Below, piece by piece: positions 47,837 to 54,992 of a stretch of DNA of 64,000 nt. The notes under the pieces were generated by a model. That model made no database searches. It saw nothing but the letters and a program-made list of their open reading frames with translations, and was not told the DNA's origin. The DNA comes from Peromyscus leucopus (taxonomy: Eukaryota > Chordata > Mammalia > Rodentia > Cricetidae), in contig NC_051084.1 of assembly GCF_004664715.2 (NCBI RefSeq), positions 63,539,334 through 63,603,333 of the forward strand, given 5' to 3'. How positions within the stretch are numbered: position 1 is the stretch's first letter; the number at the start of each line of letters is the position of its first letter. The translations under genes were made by a program, and so were the position numbers.

Positions 47837-49138
47837 AAAATATTTGAAACTAGTAGTTGTTTTTTTTTTTAGTTCGAAAGTAGATATAATAACCTACCAT
47901 TTTATCCTATCATTTCTTTAACCCCTTTTCTTTTTAGAATGTGATCACTGAATCTCATTTCCTTTGTTTAGTATCCTCCTTGACCATGACCAATAACAAC
48001 TTGTGACCAAAACCCCTAAGTGATGACAAATATCCATTGAACAACCAAAAACCACCCACCCTGCCTTTGGGGAATGTGAGTGTTGTATTCTTAACATTAC
48101 TTCCTGTTGTCTGGGGGTGATGACATCTTTAGGGGACTCTGAGAAAATTAAGATAATGGTCAAGTCCTGGATAGAATAGTCTGTAAGGCTGGGCCATCTC
48201 AGCAAGTAGCCTTGAAGCTCTTCTGGATGTAGAACACTGAGGAAACAGCAACAGAGGCACTCTGAGAGGCCTGGGCCACATGTTTCATTGATGTCTGGTC
48301 CCCTTGCTCTGAAAACACATAAACTTTCAAACAAAACATACATAACTGTATTAACACAAGTATGGCTATATGTTGTACACAAGCCAGCCAAAGATAATTG
48401 TTTTATGTTTGAGCAGGTAAAATATATGTCATATGTCTTGTAGTTTTTCTATGTTTATTTCTTTATGTCTAGGACGAGGATTTTCAGGGGCTCTCCCCTG
48501 ATTAAACCCAATCCTCTTTAAACTTGAATGAATTCACAGTCTTTTGTTTTCTGTGAAACCAGAAGCATAGTCTCTTCCTCAACCTAACATATACGTTTTA
48601 CTTCTATTTTGATGTTAAGACATTTAAAATTATATAGGTTGGTTTGATTTAGCAGTTTTCATAATCCAATGTCTCTCAACAGCTGTTGTTTGCTCATCAG
48701 CATTCAAAAACCTTAAAGCCAATCACAACACCATACAGGATCTAGACTCTGTGTATTTTCCATCTCTATGTGGTTTATTCTTTTTTGTTATTTATAAACA
48801 ATTAACTTTTTTCTATGATTGTCTATACCCATTTTTTTTTGTTCTTAAGCCTATGTATATTTTGAAACACACTGTAACTTGCTTATAAGATTTTTCCATC
48901 TGAAGCTGCTGTGCTGTGTAACTGTACTCTTTTCTGTCCACAGGAGTCAAATCTTAACCTACTGTACATCTTAGCTCATGGTGTACTGGTAGTTCAAACC
49001 TGCAGGCTGTAGCCGGGAGACACATCTCTGTACTGTGGCCTCCAGGAGAGACAGTGGAACTAGGAAGACACATTTGGCTCCATTTTTTCTGTGTTTAAAT
49101 CTTTTTTAAGCTTTCCCAAGTCTTGTGTGGAAATACAT

Positions 49139-49157
49139 GTCCCCACATTGGATACCA
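49139..49157 (-). promoter_or_regulatory. Degenerate tRNA-Lys-type primer binding site
   Basis: On the minus strand, TGGTATCCAATGTGGGGAC lies two to three bases inside the 5' LTR. It differs from the lysine-tRNA site TGGCGCCCAACGTGGGGC at a few positions, mainly former CpGs. Confidence 0.7.
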
Positions 49158-49159
49158 TT

Positions 49160-49499
49160 TGTAGTAGGAGCATTCTGTCCCTCTAGTCAGCTCCAAAATC
49201 ACAACATGGAGACTTATTTTTAATTATGAAAACTTGGCCAATAGCTTAGATTTGTTTCTAACTAGGTCTTATAACTTAAATTAACTCATGTCTTTTAATC
49301 TACGTTCTTTCATGTGGCTTGGCTCCCTTTGTTTTTAATGTCCTAGCTGATTACTCTGTGTCCCTAAAATCTCCCCTTTTCTTCTTCCCAGAATCCTCTC
49401 TACTTAAAAATTCCTTTCTATCTGTTGGCCACTCAGCTTTTGATTAAACCAATCTGAATGTCACATCTTCACAGTGTACAAAAAGATTATTCTATAACA
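49160..49499 (-). repeat. 5' LTR of the 46-kb provirus
   Basis: Begins TGTAGTAGG and ends TATAACA on the plus strand, aligned throughout with the LTR at 46216-46533 but with many substitutions and small gaps. Confidence 0.87.
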
Positions 49500-49505
49500 A
49501 TTAGA

Positions 49506-49761
49506 TGTTTGTCAAATATTAAACACATATATGATATTCTTAAATTGATTATGGAATTATAGAATAACAGTGTATCAAAGCCAATAAATTTGTAAGGGTG
49601 TTGATCCACACGTATTTCCAGAAGTAGCATTCACTTTTCTCATAAGAAAAGAGGATATATTTATCATTAAACCTTAATCTCTTCAAAAAATAATATTTAA
49701 CTTAAAAGACTAAGAATCTTAAAGGACATAGTTGCACACAAACACACACATATACATAGAT

Positions 49762-49808
<47 letters not shown>

Positions 49809-50260
49809 GTGTGCATAAGACTAATCCTTATTATTTCAGAAATCTCTAACAAGCTAATTTCTTTGTAAACCATTAGGCCACAGACATGTACCTTCATGGT
49901 CTTTTATGAGCATTTCAGTTCAGTATTTACTTTACACAAAAATACTTTACCAGCTGAAGTAGCACACTGTATATTCTTATTATACCAGTTCTTATACTAG
50001 AAATAAACCTCTTTCTTTATTAGTCAATTTAGGGTATTATGGTGTATACTTTTAAGCTTCTTTTGGCTCTAGCACATCCAAGGATAGTAGTCCCGAAGGC
50101 CATGGTTGCTCTTATAGAGAAAATAAACACATTAGGTAAGTGCCAGATAAGAGCAAGTTTTATTGCTGTTGACTGACAAAGACTCACCTTAACCAGCATT
50201 CAATAAGGCTTTAAGTAACTTTTTCTTTTGAATAGGGCACAACCTGGCTTTGTCTTCTCT
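49506..50260. other. AT-rich non-coding DNA
   Basis: Nothing recognised apart from the GATA microsatellite listed separately. Confidence 0.4.
49757..49808. repeat. (GATA)n microsatellite
   Basis: About 12 GATA units. In the antisense frame it gives a Ser-Ile-Tyr-Leu repeat, an artefact. Confidence 0.97.
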
Positions 50261-50261
50261 T

Positions 50262-51066
50262 TCACCTTATCAGGACATTCACTTTGCTGTTATGACAAAT
50301 ACTCTGATCAAAAGCACCTTAGCTGAGGGAAAAGTGTTTTTCAGCTTACAGGTCATAGATCATCTTTGAAGGAAGTCAGGGAAGGAACTCAAATGAGAAC
50401 TTGAAGGAGAAACCATGAATCCTGCTTCCAGGCTAGCTCTCAGATCCATGCTTAGCTAACTTTCTAATAGAGTCAAGACCACTTACTCAGGGAATGGTGC
50501 TGATCATCATGGGTTAGGTTTTGTTCCAGAATATCTGTTTAACAATGCAAAGATATGTTGCATTGTTTAACTATGTAAAGATGTATTGCATTTGTTTATG
50601 TTGTGGAATATTTGTTTAACTGTGTAAAGGTAAGTTGCATTTGTTTAACTATGTAAATGTGTTGCTGTTTTACCTTGCCTGCCTAAGGCACCTGATTGGT
50701 CTAATAAAAATCTGAATGGCCAATAGCAATATAGATGGAACTTCCAGACATGCAGGAAGCATGAAAGTGGGACATACAGAATGAAAGGTAAAAAACCCAA
50801 AGGCAAAACATAGATGAATAGAAACAGGTTAAGTAAAAAGAGCTAGTAGGACAAGCTTAAGCTAAGACTGAGCATTCATAAATAATAATAAATTTCGATG
50901 TCTTTATCTGGGATCTAGTTGATGGCTCAAAGAAAATTCCAGCTAAAAGGTTCTCCTTTATTAATTAACAATAGAGACAAATGCTCATAGAAATGCCCAT
51001 TAGACAATTTGATGTAGGTAATTTCTCTCTCAATGACTCTATTACTGTGTCAAGTTGACAGTCAAA
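50262..51066 (-). repeat. URR1-like repeat, antisense, split by a solo LTR
   Basis: The first part (50262-50521: 'tttgctgttatgacaaatac', 'caaaagcaccttagctgagg', 'gaaggaactcaaatgagaac') and the second (50954-51066: 'tagacaatttgatgtagg', 'attactgtgtcaagttgaca') are the two ends of one antisense copy. Confidence 0.7.
50522..50947 (+). mobile_element. Solo LTR, ERVK-like, sense
   Basis: Related to the 17647 and 59594 LTRs in opposite orientation: 'ttgttccagaatatctgttt', 'gcacctgattggtctaataa', 'aatggccaatagcaatatag'. Flanked by aggttt (50516-50521) and aggttc (50948-50953), a 6-bp duplication with one mismatch. The element contains an imperfect internal repetition of the 'aac(t/a)(a/g)tg(t/c)aaag' motif near 50541-50650. 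Confidence 0.75.
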
Positions 51067-51070
51067 GCCA

Positions 51071-51630
51071 AGGAAGGCAGTCAGCAAAAAATTCTGTGAA
51101 GTCAGGAAGAATCTTTACACTATTATATCTAGTCAAATTCTTTATTCCATTTCCTGTCATACTATTATCTCTGTGAGTCTATGTATGAGAATGTTCATGT
51201 GAATACAGGTACCTACAAAGACCAGTAGCATCTGATATTTCTAAAGCTAGAGTTACAGGAAGTTGTAAGCAAGCTGAGGTGGGTCCTGTGAATCAAACTG
51301 GTCCTCCACAAGAGCAGTGCATATGTTCATAATGTTTGAATCATCTCTCCATCTTTTATTTACCACTTCTGATATCCTACCTTGACCTGCTTTTTGTAAG
51401 AACCCTCTAAAAAAGTTCAACTCTTCATAGTTACTTCCCAATTATGATCTCTTACTCTCCTCTTTGGTATTAAATTTCCACTTCTCCTTATTGCATTTAG
51501 AGTTCAACATTATCTGTCTCTCATATTCAATAAAGCCTTCCTTATACATATGATATTTTATCAGATAAATTTTTGAATTTAATCATGAGTTTCATGTTAA
51601 TGTATCAATAATGTGTTTTAAAACAAGGTT
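51071..51630. other. Non-coding DNA, no feature assigned
   Basis: AT-rich. 51235-51350 ('tacaggaagttgtaagcaag', 'caagagcagtgca', 'gaatcatctctcc') may be a decayed antisense B2/B3. Confidence 0.4.
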
Positions 51631-51633
51631 ATG

Positions 51634-51754
51634 TAGCCAGGCAGTGGTGGCGCATGCCTTTAGTCCCAGCACTTGGGAGGCAGAGCCAGGTGGATCTCTG
51701 GTCTACAGAGTGAGATCCAGGACAGGCATCGAAACTTCACAGAGAAACCCTGAT
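51634..51754 (+). mobile_element. B1 SINE with internal deletion
   Basis: 'agccaggcagtggtggcgca', 'ggaggcagagccaggtggat', then directly 'ctctggtctacagagtgaga' and 'tcacagagaaaccctgatg'. About 20 bp of the B1 middle are missing and no A-tail follows. Confidence 0.88.
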
Positions 51755-52007
51755 GCAAATATAGCATAGGGTATGCAAGAATTTAAATCTGTATTTACCC
51801 TAAAAGCTACTCAATATTCAGGTCTACTAATTTGAGAACAGTGGGAAATAGTAAGAGTGATGTGTATATATCGTACAGAAAAATGTGCGCACAGAAATAA
51901 AAATGAGTATCTTGTGTGGTGGTATTGTGTTCACCAAAATATTGTGTACTCTAATAAAAATATCTGGGGTCAGAGAACAGACAGCCACTAGATACAAAGG
52001 CTAGAAA

Positions 52008-52144
52008 ATGGTGGCACTCACACCTTTAATCCTAGCATCCCAGAGATAGAAATCCCTCTGGATCTCTGTGAGTTCAAGGCCACATTGGAAATAGCTAAGC
52101 ATGGTGACACGCCTTTAATCCCAGAAAGCCAGCCTTTAATCCCA
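52008..52144 (+). mobile_element. B1-like SINE segments embedded in the LTR U3
   Basis: 'aaatggtggcactcacacct', 'ctctgtgagttcaaggccac' and then a second B1-like start, 'aagcatggtgacacgccttt', lie in U3 of both LTRs. They were therefore part of the element before it inserted here. Confidence 0.75.
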
Positions 52145-52170
52145 GGGAGTGGTGGTAGAAAGCAGGAAGA

Positions 52171-52178
52171 TATATAAG
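52171..52178 (+). promoter_or_regulatory. TATA box of the 5' LTR
   Basis: TATATAAG, repeated at 54002-54009 in the 3' LTR, 257 bp from the LTR start, a usual U3 position. It would drive the element's transcript through the Tgfbr1 piece. No expression data. Confidence 0.6.
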
Positions 52179-52441
52179 GCGTGAGGGTGAGAAACTAGAA
52201 GCATTTTGGCTGGTTAGGCATTTGGCTGGTTAAGCTTCAGGCTTTCGAGCAGCAGTTCAGCTGAGAGCCATTGGGATGAGGACTCAGAGGCCTCCAGTCG
52301 GAGGAGACAAGACCAGATGAGGATCCGGTGAGGTGAGATAGCTGTGGCTTGTCCTGTCTCTCTGATCTACCAGCATGGACCCCAATAACTCGGCTCAGGT
52401 TTGATTTTATTAATAAGAACTTTTAAGATTCATGCTACATC

Positions 52442-52459
52442 TGGCGCCCAACGTTCGTG
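52442..52459 (+). promoter_or_regulatory. Primer binding site, tRNA-Lys type
   Basis: TGGCGCCCAACGTTCGTG starts two bases after the 5' LTR. The first 12-13 bases match the lysine-tRNA primer site of betaretrovirus-like elements; the last five do not. Confidence 0.85.
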
Positions 52460-52527
52460 TTACGAATTCATGAAAAAGCTGTTTGCCTGTGGCCTTGTGA
52501 GCCCCAGCTCAGGCCCAAGCTACACAC

Positions 52528-52606
52528 AGGCGGTTGTGGTGGCGCACACCAGTAGGATTTGCTGAAGGAGACAGAGGCAGTAGGATCCTGAGTTTGAGCC
52601 CGCCTA
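52528..52606 (+). mobile_element. B1-like module in the element's leader
   Basis: 'aggcggttgtggtggcgcac', 'gagacagaggcagtaggatc' and 'ctgagtttgagcc' follow B1 order with small gaps. It lies between the primer site and the Tgfbr1-derived part. An alternative is that part of it derives from the GC-rich Tgfbr1 5' UTR. Confidence 0.5.
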
Positions 52607-52635
52607 GGAGGCTTGGGAGAAGCTTTGGCCTGGAC

Positions 52636-52992
52636 TGAGCCACAAACAGTGGTGGGACCATGGAAGCAGTGGCTACTGCTCCACGTTGCCAGCTCCTTCT
52701 CATCATGTTGGTGACTGCGGTGATGCTGCTACCTGGGCCGAAGGGTTTACTGCTGCTGGTTCAGAGAAGAATTGCCAGGACCATCATGTTACAAGAAAGC
52801 ATCGGCAAAGGTCAGTTTGGAAAAGCTTGGCAAGACAAATGGTGGGGAAAAATTGCTGTGAAGATTTTCTGTTCTAGGGAAGAATGTTTATGGTTCCGAG
52901 AGACAGACATTTATCAGACTATGATTGCTCCAAACCACAGAGGAGGCAAAAAAAAAAAAAAAAAGTCTGCAGGAAACCATGACCATGCCTAA
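52636..52992 (+). pseudogene. Tgfbr1: Captured, internally deleted Tgfbr1 (TGF-beta receptor I) fragment
   Basis: Cellular TGFBR1 (ALK5) is a membrane Ser/Thr kinase that phosphorylates SMAD2/3. Here an ATG at 52660 in a strong context (gggaccATGg), preceded by receptor 5' UTR-like bases from 52636, opens a 110-codon frame. Residues 1-28 resemble the receptor signal peptide ([14 protein letters not shown]). Residues about 30-87 match the end of the GS region and the kinase N-lobe: [13 protein letters not shown], glycine loop GKGQFG (49-54 region), lysine in IAVKIF (residue 68), FRETDIYQT. Residues 89-94 (IAPNHR) come from the activation segment. The ectodomain, transmembrane segment and the catalytic loop with HRD and DFG-type residues are absent, so it cannot be an active kinase. 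Introns are absent. Several receptor arginines read Gln, Cys or Trp, as CpG decay would give. The frame ends past an A17 run. A secreted or cytosolic fragment is conceivable but unproven. Confidence 0.88.
52949..52964 (+). repeat. A-run at the distal edge of the Tgfbr1 piece
   Basis: A run of about 17 A follows 'gaggaggc'. It may be expanded from the receptor's own A-rich codons after IAPNHR or mark a junction to the next segment. It makes the downstream frame length-dependent. Confidence 0.8.
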
Positions 52993-53322
52993 CAGTGACT
53001 TTGACTTTGAAATCTTCAAAAAGATGACAGGATTCTACAACGATGATTCCACATGGACTATGATAAAGCCATTAAGCCGATTAACACCATGGAAAAATCG
53101 ACTTTGGACTACAAACTGATCAGAACAATTTCGAGAGGACTAGTTGAGAAGATTCAGCCTGACAGACTACTCAAACAAGGACTTGAAACAAGCCCTGAAC
53201 TTTCCTTTTATGCAGAGACTGGACAAATGATACAGGACTTGACAATTAACCCAAAAATTTTCTTTTCAAGATTCCCTAAAGATATCTTCACCCTAGAAAG
53301 CAAAAAGAAAAAGAGAATATAG
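52965..53322 (+). other. Open segment of unknown origin inside the young element
   Basis: Two overlapping frames cover it: one ends at 53119 (conceptual DFDFEIFKKMTGFYNDDSTW), the other runs 53053-53322 (89 codons, including LDYKLIRTISRGLVEKIQPD and a basic C-terminus). I do not recognise either as retroviral or cellular. The change of frame suggests either a decayed single frame or chance. Confidence 0.35.
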
Positions 53323-53331
53323 ATATGAGAT

Positions 53332-53522
53332 AGATCATCGAATCTACTCTGAGAAAAAAAAGATAAAGAAATAATAGGATAAATAGGTAGATCATTGAAT
53401 CTACACTGAAGAAAAAGGGGAAGATATAAAAATGACAAAAGGTAGACTACTGAATCTATTATGAAAAGAAAAAAAAGAATATGGATATGATAAGATAAAA
53501 AGGGAGATTATGGAATCTACTT
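53332..53522 (+). repeat. Four-copy A-rich tandem repeat, 55-61 bp
   Basis: The motif aga(t/c)(c)at(c/t)gaatcta recurs at 53332, 53389, 53444 and 53505, each followed by an A/G-rich spacer. It lies between the open segment and the 3' part of the element. Confidence 0.8.
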
Positions 53523-53752
53523 TTAAAAAGGAACTACTTGTTTTAAATAAGATAAGTAATGAAAATTTTTTGGTCTGAGTTTATCAGATGTTACTGGACT
53601 GGACATTGTTAATATATATAATGGAGTTTTCATATGAATCTGTCATGTTAATGGACTAGACATCATTAATGTAAGTTTTGGCTGTATATATTGTATATAC
53701 TTATTGGATAGTTTTTTCTTGTATTAGTTATAAGCTTTTTTTAATTTTAGAC

Positions 53753-53766
53753 AAAAAGAGAGGAGA
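53753..53766 (+). promoter_or_regulatory. Polypurine tract of the young element
   Basis: AAAAAGAGAGGAGA directly precedes the TG of the 3' LTR. Confidence 0.9.
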
Positions 53767-54270
53767 TGTGGTGGTATTGTGTTCACCAAAATATTGTGTA
53801 CTCTAATAAAAATATCTGGGGTCAGAGAACAGACAGCCACTAGATACAAAGGCTAGAAAATGGTGGCACTCACACCTTTAATCCTAGCATCCCAGAGATA
53901 GAAATCCCTCTGGATCTCTGTGAGTTCAAGGCCACATTGGAAATAGCCAAGCATGGTGACACGCCTTTAATCCCAGGGAGTGGTGGTAGAAAGCAGGAAG
54001 ATATATAAGGCGTGAGGGTGAGAAACTAGAAGCATTTTGGCTGGTTAGGCATTTGGCTGGTTAAGCTTCAGGCTTTCGAGCAGCAGTTCAGCTGAGAGCC
54101 ATTGGGATGAGGACTCAGAGGCCTCCAGTCGGAGGAGACAAGACCAGATGAGGATCCGGTGAGGTGAGATAGCTGTGGCTTGTCCTGTCTCTCTGATCTA
54201 CCAGCATGGACCCCAATAACTCGGCTCAGGTTTGATTTTATTAATAAGAACTTTTAAGATTCATGCTACA
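53767..54270 (+). repeat. 3' LTR of the Tgfbr1-bearing element (504 bp)
   Basis: Identical to the 5' LTR apart from one base and the absence of the 21-bp stretch; it ends GCTACA next to the second atcttg target copy. Confidence 0.95.
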
Positions 54271-54276
54271 ATCTTG

Positions 54277-54825
54277 CTTTTAATGGATGCTATTTTATCA
54301 ATGCTATTTGGAGAAAAAGTATTTTGGGGGTAGTAAAATAAAACACTTTGGATCAGAATTTAGCTCTGAAGTAGAGATATTGCTTATTATGTGTAAGGTC
54401 TTGGATATTATTCCAGAGTTACAGACAAATAAAAGGAAAAATAAATCATCTTTTGTCAATGTCCAATTTCTGTCCAATAACTTGTCCTCAAAAATTTTGT
54501 AAAAATACATGACCATGTATCCATGTAGTCAACTCTAACCCAAGGGAGTCAGGGAAGGGTTAAGAGACAGATTGAGAGTAAACACTTGACAACCTAAAAA
54601 CTGTCTTCTGTGCCTGTGACACATGCCACATCAGTGATTTTTACTTCCAGAATGAATGGAAAAAAATATGACATATAGGAAAAAAAGTAAAACATGCCTC
54701 AAAAGGAAAACAGAAATTGTGGGGAGGCATAAGACATGAAATAGGTCCTGTGAAGCAGCCAAGGCCTCCCTGACTATGATGCTTACTGTCAGGAGACATT
54801 TTATATTATACTTGGAAGGTAAATC
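54277..54825. other. AT-rich non-coding DNA, target of the young element
   Basis: Open frames on both strands at 54287-54516 (70-71 codons) have no recognisable similarity. Confidence 0.4.
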
Positions 54826-54992
54826 TAAGAAGAGGAGAAAGATGGAGAGTGAGACAGAGAGAGACAGAAGAGGGGAGACAGGAAGAGAGAGGCAAAGAGA
54901 GGGAGGGAGACTGGTGAGGAGAAGAGGGAGATGGGGGAAAATGGGAGAGAAAAGGTGGGAGATGGAGGAGATGGAAAGAGAGAGTTTCTCAA
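54826..54992. repeat. Purine-rich (GA/GGA) low-complexity tract
   Basis: About 165 bp are nearly all G and A on the plus strand, without a strict repeat unit. The 75-codon frame across it is an artefact. Confidence 0.85.

Larger units (their letters stand above)
46216..49499 (-). mobile_element. Complete non-autonomous LTR provirus, ERVK-like, old
   Basis: Two related LTRs (46216-46533 and 49160-49499) in the same orientation enclose 2.6 kb. Target duplications are gttaga (46210-46215) and attaga (49500-49505). A degenerate lysine-type primer site lies inside one LTR and a polypurine tract inside the other, which fixes the minus strand. The LTRs differ at many positions, so the insertion is old. 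I see no gag, pol or env. The longest inner open frame (148 codons, 47945-48391, minus) has no retroviral motif. Two tandem-repeat blocks sit in the interior. Confidence 0.88.
51915..52439 (+). repeat. 5' LTR of the Tgfbr1-bearing element (525 bp)
   Basis: Starts TGTGGTGG and ends GCTACA. It matches the 3' LTR base for base except T at 52096 (C at 53948) and 21 extra bp at 52124-52144. The extra stretch lies between two copies of the 13-mer gcctttaatccca (52111-52123 and 52132-52144), so slippage or recombination between them explains it. A TATA box is at 52171. The region 52008-52123 is B1-like. Confidence 0.95.
51915..54270 (+). mobile_element. Young LTR retroelement carrying a captured Tgfbr1 fragment
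   Basis: A 2,356-bp element: 5' LTR (51915-52439), lysine-type primer site, 1.3-kb interior, polypurine tract, 3' LTR (53767-54270). A perfect 6-bp duplication atcttg flanks it (51909-51914 and 54271-54276). By eye the LTRs differ by one substitution and one 21-bp indel, so insertion was recent. The interior has no recognisable gag, protease, polymerase or envelope; it must rely on enzymes from elsewhere. It instead contains a B1-like module, a processed Tgfbr1 piece with its own start codon, an A17 run, an unidentified open segment and four short tandem repeats. Confidence 0.9.

Noticed and set aside
47945..48391. 148-codon antisense open frame inside the old provirus
   Set aside because: No zinc-knuckle, protease, polymerase or envelope motif is visible; the region is non-coding in appearance and the LTRs are old.
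52660..52992. A functional TGF-beta receptor kinase gene
   Set aside because: The ectodomain, membrane segment and nearly all of the kinase C-lobe are missing, and an A-run disrupts the end.
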